Assembly: GCF_026151205.1 (NCBI RefSeq)
Contig: NC_087077.1
Coordinates: 11,444,983 to 11,508,982 of the forward strand
Reading direction: 5' to 3'
Length of the DNA stretch: 64,000 nt
From: Bolinopsis microptera
Taxonomy: Eukaryota; Ctenophora; Tentaculata; Lobata; Bolinopsidae
Below are positions 44,683-57,825 of this stretch, piece by piece. Numbering within the stretch: the stretch's first letter is position 1; each line of letters opens with the position of its first letter. The translations under genes and the position numbers were made by a program. The notes under the pieces were generated by a model. It made no database searches. It saw only the letters and a program-made list of their open reading frames with translations, and had not been told where the DNA came from.

Positions 44683-45044
44683 GAAAACAAGACCTGAATA
44701 ATTGAATGCAAAAACTGATCTTTCATTGAAAGATTGAAGGCGATCTAAGGATCCATGTTTATTTAATGACCCTGCTTTGATGTGATTTTGAGGAAAAAAG
44801 TAAAAGAGGAACGAATTCGCTTATTGTTTCAAATGCTGGTGTATGAGAAGATTAAAGATATTTGAGAATTTTGACACCATATTTAATGTCAGTTATACCA
44901 CAGATCATTATTTAAGATCGATAGATACCAAGTTCGCATGTGCTGCTTAAAGATATCACTTCAAGTGCACTAGAAGCCTTATTTTCTTGCGTTCTTGAAT
45001 TCTTCTTGATGACACTGATAAGGGATCGTTCAAAAGTTCAAATA
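44683..45044. other. SOUL gene B 3' flank
   Basis: No gene recognised; no canonical AATAAA is obvious close to the stop. Confidence 0.4.
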
Positions 45045-45211
45045 GGGGTCGTTCACATATTACGTAATCAACCGAGGGGGAGGAGGGTTTTCAAATGATA
45101 ACACTAGTGTAATTTTGACACAAATCACAATAGCTATGTGTAAAACTGATTACGGAGGGGGAGGGGGTTGCAAATTGTTCATAAGGTGATTACGTAATAT
45201 GTGAACGACCC
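45045..45211. mobile_element. Short MITE with inverted ends
   Basis: GGGGTCGTTCACATATTACG at the left is mirrored by CGTAATATGTGAACGACCC at the right. The interior is purine-rich GGGGGAGG on both sides. The element is 167 bp and non-coding. Similar GGGATCGTTC ends occur near 25651 and possibly 60220. Confidence 0.8.
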
Positions 45212-46519
45212 TATAAGAAGGGTTACAGAGCTGTTCAATACCGACTGTTGCTAACTTAAAGTAACAATGTCGATAGGGGAGGGGCCGCCGGGATGCAGTC
45301 CAATTTGGAAACAAGTCGCGACTTGATATGTGAACGATACTTTATTGATGTCGAACAATCACAATTTCGATCCCTCAATATTTTTATTATTTTAAAGATA
45401 TTTCCAAAAAGTGCTTTAAATTTACAAGCTTTAAGTACAGCAAACCATACTCAGTGCTATTATTGAGTATTTACAATTTCTTCCATTTTTAGGCGAATTA
45501 ATTGAATGTAGAGGAACTTTACCTTAGTGGTGTTGGTTCTACGGGCCAGTGCGCCCCGATATAAATCATGCTGACTGTTCCACGCTGACAGCTGTTGCTG
45601 AAAAGAGGATGTTGGGCCGGTCTAATTTGGGCAAAAAGGTTGCTGATGTGATAGTGTGAAGTGTGAATGAAGTGTGAACAATGATGCTGATGTTGATAAA
45701 TAACAATTTGAATCCCAATGTTTTTTACTCTCAAGACATTTGTTAGAACTGCTTTAGTAACTTATGAAGTATTTATATAAGTATATAGCAAAGTATATTT
45801 AGTGGCCCTCACAGTTCTTTTCGCAAGAATTTTCTTAAAATTTGGGCGAGCGATTTAGTAGGAGCGTATCTTTGTATTTCCATATTTGGTCTGAAAATAC
45901 GACATTTTGTTAATTCTACTGTTTCATAAAACTATTAAACTGTTAACTATTAAATCAATTTTTGATTATCACAAAATTACTTGATTAAAGTACTTCCTCA
46001 AATTGTCCGAAGATCTCTAACAGAACTAGTTGAGGTGATGTCATGTCTGCATGAACAAGCTCAGCTGGGTGGGGTGTAGGCCTGGGTTATTGCGGGGTTT
46101 TGATCAGGGCGCCAGGGGTTCTGTTTAGGCTAAGGTTGGGTTTAGGCTTTAGGGTTATGTTAAAAAGTGGGACTACATGTAAGGAATGGGGTACATAATC
46201 ATCATATGAGATTAGATATTTGACAAAACCTCTAACATCACAAATATATAATACGTGATGTCCGAATAATTGCATTTTAAATACATCTACAGTCTACACC
46301 ATGGTTACTATGGTTACTATGGTTAGTACATCACCATGGTAACTATAAATCCATTAAAGCATTAAAATCCCTTGATCAGGGTATTATGTCTGGAACAGCT
46401 CATTCCGTCCGCGACAGATTGTCTACTTTACGACAGGACTTGTTGACCAGTGTCACTTTTTGGGGTGACGTCCAGCGTTCCCAACTGATTGGAACAGTCA
46501 CCGGTAGAGCTTGTTGCAG
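45212..46519. other. Intergenic; solo MITE end at 45837-45864
   Basis: AAATTTGGGCGAGCGATTTAGTA matches the right end of the 3577-3957 MITE, but no left partner is seen. A TTACTATGGTTACTATGGTTA repeat lies near 46304-46327. No gene recognised. Confidence 0.45.
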
Positions 46520-48419
46520 TCAGTGGTGGGCGTCTGGCGACGGTGGTCGAATGATAGTCATAGGTGTGAAGCTCACTGAAACGTAGAGGCTTCCACATTC
46601 GTTGATATCCGGCAGTGACAGCAATAATGCTGAATTCTGAAATTTAATTATTTCATGGATACGGCATAAACAAAGTTGAAATATTGGATTCACTTCTACT
46701 TAACCAAAACGTCCAAGCACATTTAAATTCAAACAGAAAAAACCTTAACGAAGTATATTCTGAAAATCAAATCCAGTCAGTAAATGAGAATCACTGCAAT
46801 CATCACTATCACAATTATAAATATACCAAAATACTTTATCACTTATAACTGAATGATTTTGACTTATTCTTACCACTATGGAGGGTTTCTTGAATAAGTT
46901 GACAAAAGCACATCCTATCGTGTCATCCACCCCGATCATATCCTTGTCATACACCTCAAACGCTAGCTTAGAGTCGTTAATATCTGATAGAATGCACTGC
47001 AAAAGAAGATTGATTATAATTTAATTATAACAATACATATTTCTTCCGGGCGCGAAATTTAGGATTGGACGTTTATGGTTTAACGCGATGTATTTAAAAG
47101 CCATTATCTATTAATTCGTTATAAGTTCACGATATCTCCGTGACCTATATTTATAATAAAGCTAAGTGCCTGAGAAAATACCTACATGAACAGATTCCTC
47201 GAAGCGTGGAGAATCAGTTCCATATTTCACCACTGTTGTATGGATCTTTACCCTGTTAACCTTGATCACTACATACGGGTCTCCTTTACCAAATATGTCA
47301 GCTTTTCTTAAATTCTTCCCCGAGTGCACTGTAAATTGATAAACGCTATCAATATCAGCCATAATAAGGGTCGATTATCGAAAGACCTCAAATGTTAAAT
47401 TAGTAGACTCCTTAATATTTTGGATATTTTGTAAAACTAAAACAAGTTAGCCTATCGTCCCCACTCCCGCGCCAGGCAACTTATTGAAATTGCATTGGTC
47501 GCTTTTTCTACAGAAATATATGAAGGTTTTGAAATATTGTTACCTTGCGCGAGAAAAAAGATTTCAACTTTAGGTGCAATAATTATTCCTTTTTCAAATT
47601 AATATCTTCATTCTTCAAGGAACTGTTAACTGTAGTGCTCTAGCTTACAATGAGTATCTTGCGCTATAATTTATTTCTTGACATATGTTGTCGGACATAT
47701 TTGACTTATTAATTCATATTTGAATACCGGTCCTATTTTTATCAAATTTTGAACCACTGCACCTAAAATTCGATGTGTAAAATAAATTCGCGGGAAAACT
47801 TGCTATCTAGTAGTGACTGTGACTGTGACTGTGACTGTGACTGTGACTGTGACTGTGACTGTGACTGTGACTGTGACTGTGACTGTGACTGTGACTGTGA
47901 CTGTGACTGTGACTGTGACTGTGACTGTGACTGTGACTGTGACTGTGACTGTGACTGTGACTGTGACTGTGACTGTGACTGTGACTGTGACTGTGACTGT
48001 GACTGTGACTGTGACTGTGACTGTGACTGTGACTGTGACTGTGACTGTGACTGTGACTGTGACTGTGACTGTGACTGTGACTGTGACTGTGACTGTGACT
48101 GTGACTGTGACTGTGACTGTGACTGTGACTGTGACTGTGACTGTGACTGTGACTGTGACTGTGACTGTGACTGTGACTGTGACTGTGACTGTGACTGTGA
48201 CTGTGACTGTGACTGTGACTGTGACTGTGACTGTGACTGTGACTGTGACTGTGACTGTGACTGTGACTCACCTGTTATCTGAAGAAGTCCTGATTTACAC
48301 GGTTCCGGTAAAATGGTGGTCATGTCCTCCTCTTCGACCACTTCTTCTTTCACGGTGCTAGAAGTTAATGTAAATCTTTCAAACAATTTGTCAAACATCT
48401 TCCGAGAGCAGCAGAACAT
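46520..48419 (-). CDS. Small single-C2-domain protein (C2 gene A), four exons
   Basis: Exons in transcription order: 48419-48272, 47328-47186, 46996-46874 (or a few bases longer) and about 46629-46520, giving some 175 residues. After an acidic N-terminal segment (VKEEVVEEEDM) comes a C2 domain: KSGLLQIT joined to VHSGKNLRKADIFGKGDPYV, then DSKLAFEVYDKDMIGVDD and finally CGSLYVSVSF. The aspartates in ADIFGKGD and YDKD are placed like the calcium-binding loops of C2 domains, so calcium-dependent membrane binding is plausible but inferred. No transmembrane segment is seen, so it is likely cytosolic. The exon 3 to exon 4 junction needs a donor slightly downstream (after ATAA) to keep phase and is the weakest part. 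Intron 1 begins with a very long hexanucleotide array. A homologous exon lies at 59061-59184. Confidence 0.72.
47814..48267 (-). repeat. Hexanucleotide array, about 75 copies, at the start of C2 gene A intron 1
   Basis: Pure (GTGACT)n on the plus strand, equal to (TCACAG)n on the minus strand. The donor of exon 1 reads CAG-GTGAGTCACAGTCACAG, so the array starts 4-5 bases into the intron. The long Gln-Ser, Ser-His, Asp-Cys and Thr-Val frames across it are artefacts of the repeat. Confidence 0.97.
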
Positions 48420-49850
48420 CGAAACAATACAAAATTTCAGCTGTAAAGCATCAACAGGCTGATACTACCTACAGCAAAATGATGTTATTCAAGTTCCAAG
48501 AACAGAAGAATACTCCAGGGGCTGTGTGTACCTTAATGTACCAACTTGAACTATAAACCAGCACTCTCTTTAAACATTCAAACACACCATTCTATGGTGT
48601 CGAGACATTCGTCAACATTTTTAGCCAAATGTTGATGTATTAATGCTTTTAAGCTCAGTAAGTGTACCGATTTATAACGATACTGAAAACTTTTGGGATT
48701 AAATATAGAAAAATTAAGATCATACATATAGTCTTCCATAAGAGCGACGATCAATGTACGTTTTAATTAGGGCTAAGTTTTTTTCATCGCGTAAAGGTTG
48801 AAAAGGTGCAGGAGACCACCTAGACCACGATGGCATGCAATACTACTGCTACATGTTACTACTGCTACATGCAATACTACTGCCACATGCTACTAATACT
48901 TTTACGGTAAAACCGGTCAATGTTCAATTTTCCGCAAAGTTTGGGGAACAATAAATAGCAGGTACTGTAAATCGTGATTAATTAATTGGTTTTTGAGTCC
49001 TAGTCCTACTCCTAGTCAGGTCACCCGTCACATGGTACCTTTCTAACGAGCATGATAATCAGCTTGAAATCAGGGTATTGTTATTTGTTATAGTTCGTAT
49101 TTAAAGTTTCACAAACTGGACATTGTCCAAATATTTCAGGAAAAAAAGCAAGTACAAGTGCAGTAAATTAGGGAACGATATAAAGCGGGGTTTTACTGTA
49201 TCACGAATATATTCGGTCGGTTAAAAAGTCGACGAAACAATGTAATATTTTAGTCAATAGAAATTTCAAATTGTGGATTTTATTTGACATACGTTGCATG
49301 CCACTTTTCGCGCGCGAAGGGCGGAAAAATATATATATATATCTCTGATATTTGGGATACGTAACATGTATCAAGATTTTATCTCACAAGGGAACATTAT
49401 GCATTATAACAAAGTTAAAGAAGAATCCAGAGTTTGTACTGACCTTATATGGTATAGTTTGATCGTTCTTTCAAATTCAACCTACTAGTACTAGCTGCTC
49501 AAATAACTTGTCGGTCGCTAAAAGCATATTTTCTCATATTTTATTTTAACATTTGACAAACTCTTTTCCTTTTGCATTATAAATTTGATGATATCACTTT
49601 ATGCTTCCTTAATGGACGTTTTCCAAACGTAGCATATAGCCTGTGCGATAAAATTTTTAAATAGTGCGATCCTGCACTTGCCTGAATTTGTTTTATGTGC
49701 GGCAAATTTGGGAAAAAACAACGCGATTTGAGCTGAACAATTTGCCAATTTGCAGCGTTTAGGTACTCTCAGGTTTAATTATCCAATAGCCTATAATTAC
49801 TGTTGTATAACGTTGTATTAATATTATTACGCATTATTATTTATTTAAGA
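48420..49850. other. Intergenic, gene-poor
   Basis: No gene recognised. A short TACTACTGCTACATG repeat occurs at 48841-48890. Confidence 0.45.
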
Positions 49851-50438
49851 TTTTACCAAAACCCATAATCATGGGTAGAGTGGACCGCTGCCAGTGTCTC
49901 TCTTTCCCAAACAAAAGGAAATGATATTAATTTGATTGACCGTTCTCAAATGCAAAATGATACCGAGAATGAAATCGGTCGCTCGCTTTTCCCATTCATT
50001 CACGGCTTACAATCAATCACATGCTGTAAAAATTCCTTTGGGTTGCGTTCGGGTCGATATACCTAGTATTTCGGGATAAGGGTGGTACTGGTAGTTAGTA
50101 TTCATTCACGGCTTACAATCAATCACATGCTGTACAAATTCCTTTGGGTTGCGTTCGGGTCGATATACCTAGTATTTCGGGATAAGGGTGGTACTGGTAG
50201 TTAGTAAATTAGCTGAAGTTTATTGAATCTTTATTGCTGAGTACAGCTGCCTTCGGGTAGTTCTTCTTAATCTATTACAATTGTAAATTAATGGAAAAAG
50301 CGAGCGACCGATTTCATTCTCGGTATCATTTTGCATTTGAGAACGGTCAATCAAATTAATATCATTTCCTTTTGTTTGGGAAAGAGAGACACTGGCAGCG
50401 GTCCACTCTACCCATGATTATGGGTTTTGGTAAAATAT
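49851..50438. mobile_element. Foldback-type element with about 140-bp inverted arms
   Basis: The left arm (about 49851-49988, beginning TTTTACCAAAACCCATAATC) is repeated in reverse at about 50296-50438. Between the arms is a direct duplication of about 104 bp (about 49996-50099 and 50100-50203, beginning ATTCATTCACGGCTTACAAT). It is non-coding, and the target duplication is unclear. Confidence 0.85.
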
Positions 50439-50459
50439 CATCTCTTTTTGATTATAATG

Positions 50460-51995
50460 TCATATCAGGATACTTTATAAAATCGAAATATAAACTGATG
50501 TCTTCATTAATAAGGAGGAAGTTTCAACGATTTCGAAATTTTTACTTTAAAAACATTTCCTTGTGTTTAAGTAAGCATATCGGTCTATCACTGACTGAAC
50601 ATAAAACATTATAATCATTCAAGTTGCCATTAACTTCATTTATAATGACATTGAACTGTCGTGGTAAAGCAGAATTTGTTCGAAATCACGAATGAGCATA
50701 ATTCTCACCGTTCGCACGTGCAAACTTTGAGCGGACGTTACGTGCGCATCCAATACTGAATCGCCGTAAATTTTTGCATAGCGGTATTTTATATATAGTT
50801 TGATAAGCGTGCAAAGTTTCAAAAGATTTCAAATAGAACTTGGATCACAACGGGACTCCAAAGTTGATAAAAATCGTGAAAACACCAATTTTCAGTGATT
50901 TTAGCAATTTTTAATCAATTTGGGCGTGTCCCCACGTGTGCAACTTTTTGATTTTCAACTTTAAAACTAGCCTAATGCACAATTTATACCTATAGGAAGC
51001 AGAACTGAGCTCCACAACCCAAGGGATAGCCCAACACCAGAGAATACTAAATCGCAAAATTGACGTTTTAAAAAAATAATTTTTCAAAAAAGCACTAACT
51101 TCAAAGGCAAATATCTTTATGAAGGAGTAAGATAAGAAAACTTTCCGGTAGATTTTCAGAATGCTTGAACAATTATCTAAGGTGAAAATTTCCTCAGATG
51201 TTGAAAAAAATTACTTTTAAATAGTGTTAAATCAATTTTAGAAGTTATTACTTTGTCGAAAATCAAGTTTTAAAAACGGTTAACTTGATGACGTCATCAA
51301 GGGGTGTTTATGACGTCAAATAATTTTTTTATACAATGTAAACTAAAGTGTAAACAATTATTTTAAAGACCTGTGGTCGGAAATGGCTGTATCTTTTATA
51401 CTTTTGAATCTATGGACACCTAAATTTAGGATACAATTGACTATATTTGACTGTCAAAGCGTCTATCCCTGAATATGTATCACGACAATCTGTCGTAAAA
51501 CAGGGGTTCTAGAAAACCCACTTCCCGATGCTCCTGAAGCCTGAAACCTTTTTTGCAGTCGATTTGGTCAACGTCTAGACGCCCTGAAAAATTTCAGATC
51601 TCTAACTCAATTTTAATATGGTTTTTAAGGCACCTGAATATGGCGATTTTGGGTTTTTTACCGAATTTCGTATAACAGTGCTGGCGAGTATTTTATGCAA
51701 ATTTCTTAAAAATCTCAACATAACTATTTTTTATTCCTGTCATCTTTGACATCAAATTAGAATGTTTTGAACTAAAAATAAATCTGCTGAACGACTTCTT
51801 AATGCCTGAAAAACTCCTGCCGGAGGCGGCGGCCTTCGGCCGCCGCCTCCGGCCGGAGTGCACGCTTCGCGTGCACGAAAGAAGCTTGTAACGTGTACCA
51901 AAGGGGGTATAATTATAGTAAAGGGGGTATAATAATAAATGGGGTACATAGTATACCCACAATAAATGCAACGGTCGTGCTTGCCAGCACTGTGA
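50460..51995. mobile_element. Repeat E1, copy 1
   Basis: About 1.53 kb, matched in reverse by 61060-62586. One end is at CAGCACTGTGAT (near 51995), the other near TTATAAAATCGAAATATAAA (near 50460). Its last 317 bases (51676-51992) form a sub-element with CAGTGCTGGC ends. No protein-coding capacity is recognised; short frames here are not conserved between copies. Confidence 0.85.
51820..51875. repeat. GC-rich double hairpin inside E1
   Basis: CCGGAGGCGGCGGCC - TTC - GGCCGCCGCCTCCGG is a perfect 15-bp stem. It is followed by GTGCACGC - TTC - GCGTGCAC, a perfect 8-bp stem. Both are strongly GC-rich in an AT-rich setting. Confidence 0.9.
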
Positions 51996-52043
51996 TGTAT
52001 CGACTCTAGAATCACCCCCACAAGTCACAAATCAAGATTTTAC

Positions 52044-52086
52044 AATAAGATGGGCAGAATGACCGCGGTCATCCTGTCCATCTTAT
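52044..52086. repeat. Near-palindrome centred on CCGCGG
   Basis: AAGATGGGCAGAATGACC and GGTCATCCTGTCCATCTT pair with two mismatches. Outside them CCCCACAA and TTGTGGGG also pair. Confidence 0.7.
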
Positions 52087-52380
52087 TTGTGGGGTAAATG
52101 CATTGTAATTTTATACAACATATTTAGATTCCAACCATAATGTGTGTATTAACTATGTGTGTAAGTGTGTATATATACTATAAGGCGCTAAAATGCCTGC
52201 ATTTCGATTTGTTGAGGTATTGCGATTCAGCTTGAGGACTAATTCATTTGCCAAGATTCATCTTCTTTTGTTTTTTTTCTCAACTATCGATGGTATCTGC
52301 ACTTGACATCTGATAATATGCAGTAATAATGAACTTTCTGGGAATTTTTCTTTAATGTTTAAAGGAAAAATTGTGTGTTT

Positions 52381-52808
52381 TTAGCAATATAGCAATAGTG
52401 TAGCAATAGTGCGATTCTGCACCCACCGCACTTATATGTCGCCTCTGGAGGTCTCGATTGTTATTATATACTTAGTTATTCCATAAATAGTTTCTACTAA
52501 TACTATAGATAATATTTACATAATGCAAATAAATAATAATAAAACGATAATTGCAAAAAACACTCACAACATTGGACATTAGCAACCATTTTTGAATCAT
52601 CTGTAAAGCTAGTAAATATAGCAATAGTGTAGCAATAGTGCGATTCTGCAATCTGCACCCACTGCACTTATATGTCGCCTCTGGAGGTCTCGATTGTTAT
52701 TATATACTTAGTTATTCCATAAATAGTTTCTACTATAGATAATATTTACATAATGCAAACGATAATTGCAAAAAACATTCACAACATTGGAATCATCTGT
52801 AAAGCTAA
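52381..52808. repeat. Direct tandem duplication of about 200-235 bp
   Basis: Both copies (from about 52381 and 52617) carry AGCAATAGTGCGATTCTGCA, GTCGCCTCTGGAGGTCTCGA and end near AATCATCTGTAAAGCTA. Confidence 0.9.
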
Positions 52809-55800
52809 TTAAGTTCGAGTTACTGATCACGGCTGATCTAACAAACAAAAGCTCGTGATCGTACTTTTGAGGGAGCATCAAGCCCGCGAAGCAACCATGC
52901 GCCAAAAATAACCATAACTGAGCTTGTGTGTGCGCCTTCTTGCAGCTACTGGCTGCAAGTTAGTATACAAAAGTATAACTTAGTCTCGTACGTGTCTTCA
53001 TCGGTTGATTAAGAATAAGAAGTTGGTTGAGAAGTTGATTGAAAGACCATTGAACAATACCATATTTGGTCATTCAAAGTTGTGGATTCTCTCTTCCACT
53101 ATAATAATTACTTTAAAAATATATTATATTTATATACCTGAGCGTAGAAAGAAAACAATAAAAATATAGTATCGATTGAACATAGCATAGATCTATCGTT
53201 TTTTCAACTGCCTTATAATTTCAACCAAACCTTTCAAGCGACCAATGAAGGCACATATTATACGTAAGCCCATATAATTATAAAGGAATCCACATATTAT
53301 ATGTGCCAAATTTGATAATTTCATCCTCTCAATTTCTGGTCAAATATCAATATTCAGTTAATAAACAAATTATCATCACGGCACGAATGGTCGTGGAGTA
53401 ATACTGTAATAGCCATGCTGCGAACAATAATGCCGGATCCGTAAATTTGAGAAAAAAACGGATAATATAATATCGAACATCCAAAAGTTCATCCTTCTTG
53501 ATTTATAAATAACTCAAATGTCAAAGTATATTTATAGCATTAACCATTAACCAGTTGACTTAGATGAAGAAATTAATTTTGAATGATAAAACTACTTGAA
53601 GATGCCTGTCTGGCCCAGTTTGGGCCATGGGAAAAGATGTCATCGTGATGCCTGCAGCCTGACCTTAGTCCACTTTTGTAAACATGCTTATAATGCTTAT
53701 AGTGGTGATTGAAAATCTAAATTGGAGGGAGTGGTTCCTATAAGTTCAGAATATAGATTTCTATAGGTTTTGCAGATACTTTGCAGTTCCAGATGCTACA
53801 GTCAGTATGAACTATCAATCGTATAACTATCAAAGTGTTAAACTGCCAATCGAAGACTTTCAAGGAATGGTGTGGTCATGTGGTTGCCTCCAGAGGATCA
53901 TTAGAAAGTCATTACCTAATATTTTAAGAACCTCATAGTTATAGTTATACAGGTTATTATATATATATGTATATAGCTGTTATAGCTTCAAGGTCGTTAC
54001 ACAATCAATACGGCGGGGTTGAGAGTACGGCGGGGTTAAGAGTCAAAGACACCGTATAGCCATTACCCACCCAGTAATGCTGGTAATTTTATAAAACAGC
54101 TAAACTGTCAATGCGAGCAATAGTGAGGAAGTAGGTCTGCTCAAGAGAGCGCGGCAGTGGAACACCATTAGAGGTTAGATGCACTTGCATATTTCGAATC
54201 ATTTTGCCTGTGCTGTGGCGCAATATTGAATTAACCATAGCTGTACCCGAAAAATTAACCGTTTAAATGCTTAATTAAAAATGACAGATTGCCGACATTT
54301 ACCGCCAGTTTACCTTATATAGGCTTTATGATGGAATCCCTTGTGAACATCATAGAGCGGCAATTTCTGAGGAGTTAATCGAGGACCTTCCTTAATGGTT
54401 TGAATAATGCAGTTCACCTTGAGACGATCGCATAATATTTCGAGAAAACCCTGATTGCGAAACGTATTACTCATATAACAAGTAAAAATGCCCCATTTCT
54501 TATCATGACCCAGATGAGCCAGTTATGGTTTCCCTTATCAGTCTCAAAAACTATTTTACTGTCTAATATAATAAAACATGTGAACGGTTGCGGTTAAGTT
54601 AGAGCATTTCTAAAGTCTAAAAGTATGTGTCTTGTGCTGTATATGAAGTTTGCAGTTTGATCTGCCGATTTAATTATTAGGCTGCTGAAAAAAACTTGAA
54701 TCGACCGATTAAGATACATAAGTTTTAACTTTAAATAGACTTAGAAAATAAATAACTTTACATTTTTTGATTGTACGATTTTTAATAGTCCTGCAAGACT
54801 TTAAGTAAAATAGTAAGTAAATAGTGAGTAAAATATCAGTAAAATAGATTAAATATAAAGTATGCACGCTTTTCTGACCCTAAAATAAAAACGGTTTTTG
54901 ACAGAAAAACCCAAATTTCAGGGTAATGTTTAAGGAATGATTCATTTTATGGTTAGGATTGAGTTTAAGGTGATTAGGGTACAAAGTTCGGTCACAGTTT
55001 TGGTAAGAACATTCTAATGGACCAGAATACCAAACAAAGAAACAAACAGCCCGATGTCACGTGTGAAATTTCTTGGGTGAGTGTTTTAGTAAGTGCACCT
55101 TTTGTGTTAACATAATGGCACAAAATGATGTAAATGGCTTGTATTGCTCTGTTCACCCACAGTTATAATATTGGTAACAATCTAATCAAATCTGCTGTTT
55201 TGTAAATATATCCGCTCGAAGTAAACTCGTGTTATAAATTGGAGATGCCTGGTCAGTCAGACTCAAATATTGAATAGCTTGGATCCCAATTAATCCAGCC
55301 GCTAAAGAGTCGCTTGATTAATCCTGGCCAGGTGCTCAACTTCACCTTGAAGTTTTATAAAAGTGACGATTGCGAACAAACAAACCACGAGGTAACCACG
55401 CGGTCCGACAGTCGCCGCTAATCATATTGTTGGTAGGAAAAGATCAATAAAATTACACACAAGTAGTTACTTTTACAGAGGCCTCGGTGGTTGTTAATCA
55501 AGTGGTGTCTGGCCAATGATCGCTGTCAATACCTATCGTGGCTACCACGCGTTACTATGTTACCATGGTGACATGTGCATCAGGGTCCCCACGTGACACG
55601 ATTTGGAGGAGTATGGGGCAGCAATATATTTTATAGTGATCTGGTCATCGTTTCTTAGGTTGTTGTTAACTTGGAATAAACTATTGAAGTTCCATCTAAG
55701 TGAGACGTAAAGAGATTGAAATTTCGTTCGTCAAGTTAATTTGTTCGTCGAGTTAATTTTTTCCCTAAATCGAGTTTACAACTTGATGAGGAAAATTTTG

Positions 55801-57570
55801 ATTTATTCAATCCTAATTTGTAATAATTTTTAAATGGGAAAATGCTTGAGTTTTTATGCAATTGTACAAATATAACAACGAATAAATCATTAATAATGTA
55901 GTTCAATCTTTAAAATGTTTGCATCCTCGCTACTTCAGCTTCATGTTGATAAGATTTTGACAGTAAAAGTATTTACTTGGTTACTAAAGCCCAAACTAAT
56001 TAATCATTTTATTTATCTCTGAAAATCTGCAATATAAAGCTGCTAACATGACTGCAATAGGGAGAATATCACTTGTTTTAATTAAGGGGGAGTGCCTGAT
56101 AGAGTTCAAGTTGCACTCTAGTAAACATGCTATATGATATTATGAGAATCTATATAATTAAATCCTTGTGCAATCATTATTATCATGCGAAATTGTCTTT
56201 AGCAGCTTGGTGACTTGTAACTTTGTTGTTTTGCTAGCGTTTTGCTAATTATAATTTGTTACCGATCACTATCAGCCTGCTTACATTAAATGTTAACACC
56301 AGCATAATTGTTAAACCCACGTTCATGGTAATAGCGAATAAGATCAGGTATCTGCAATAAAATTTAAAGGGCGTGGTTCAAAATAAGGGTTGACGCAAAA
56401 GCTTTTGGTCCATCATGTTACTAAAACTGCCCATATAAGGAGTATGTACGTTTTAGAAGCAGATCAACAGTTTAGTATAAAACCAACAAAACGATCTTAA
56501 TAATTGCCTTCACGGTGATAACATTTAGAAAAACACGATTGCTACAAACCATCATTTTGTCGAAATGTAAACACGGTCAAAAGGAAATCGCGGCACGTGC
56601 GGAATCGCAATTTTTCCGATTCTCCGCGACAAATTTGTTAAGTAAGATTTGGAACAATGAGAACATTGATCAATTGCTAAGACAATTAATCTATATTATA
56701 GGTTTATAACATACCTTTGCGAACACAATATGGACGAAAACTCATGAGGGTAAAGAAGATAATTCTAAGAACATATTGATAGTGAAAAACGTATACAAAG
56801 GATGCCATAATGCTATGCCGCAACCTCTAAGTCGTACACACAAACCAACTAGCAAATCATTACCCTACAAACCAGTCTACCCCTAATTCGTAATTCTATT
56901 AGTGCAAATACATTATCTTTCGCTGCGATTTTCGAGATTTTCGCCACGATTTAGTCTAGTTTGACTTGTCGCGACGCCGCAATTTTTGGCCTTAATAATC
57001 GCTATTTTTATTTTTTCCTTGATTATGTAAAAGACGTTAACATTTTATTTTGTCCTTTAATTAAAATTGGCTCCATTAAATCAATAAATTCAGTTAAATG
57101 ATCAAACTGTTTAGAAATATTTATTTATGCCTACTTCAAGGTGATGTTTGATCATTATGCCTGTTCTCAATCCTTAGTTAAGCACACTTCCATATGAATA
57201 CAAAAATCAGAGCAAGCAGAGGGAGTGGTTCCTAAATTAAAAAGTGGATATGTATTTATGTATTTAAGCCTTGCGCTATTATAATACCTGGTGCTATAAC
57301 TTCAGCAATGACCGTGTAACAAGTAAACTGTTAAACTGCTCACGAAAGATTTGTAGTGGCCTCGAGAGGTACTACTCTATTAGAAATCCATTATACGCTT
57401 TCCATTTCTGAAATCTGCTCCCTGTTGCATAATCGTGCGATATTGAATTATAAAACTGCCTATTGACATTTGAATCATGTCGTGACCACTTATATAAATG
57501 TAGCTCGTCCGTAAGGATCGTGTCAGGCCAGACATCGTCTCGGATAAAGCAAAAAGGCGAGCTTTTAAAG
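52809..57570. other. Long gene-poor stretch
   Basis: No coding exon, RNA gene or well-formed element recognised. A diverged solo end of the 3577-3957 MITE family lies near 55068-55095. A CGGCGGGGTTGAGAGT direct repeat lies at about 54010-54043. Confidence 0.4.
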
Positions 57571-57581
57571 AGGGAAAGCAT

Positions 57582-57613
57582 TATATAATATATATATATA
57601 TATATTATATAAT
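57582..57613. repeat. AT palindrome
   Basis: ATTATATAATATATATATAT runs into its own reverse complement, ending TATTATATAAT. A self-complementary AT tract of about 32 bp. Confidence 0.85.
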
Positions 57614-57825
57614 TGTGGGTGGCGTCGTCTGCTGACAGTGCTCAATCGGCAAGCCGAAAGGACGGAAATCCTTACAAAATGCCGCCATAAACGGAAATTC
57701 TTTTTATAATCTAATGACTCATATATCTAACCCTTAGTATTGTTTCACGAGTGAATATTTATGTTAACTTTTAGCTTTTTAATTTAATTTTGCCATGCAC
57801 ATCGCAGTAATAGAATCTAGTGTGA

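Noticed and set aside
46386-46586. Plus-strand frame of 66 residues
   Set aside because: It is antisense to the last exon of C2 gene A and has no family resemblance.
47763-48419. Long frames across the hexanucleotide repeat (Ser-Gln, Ser-His, Asp-Cys, Thr-Val proteins)
   Set aside because: All come from one perfect six-base repeat open in several frames; the exon ends at the GTGAGT donor.
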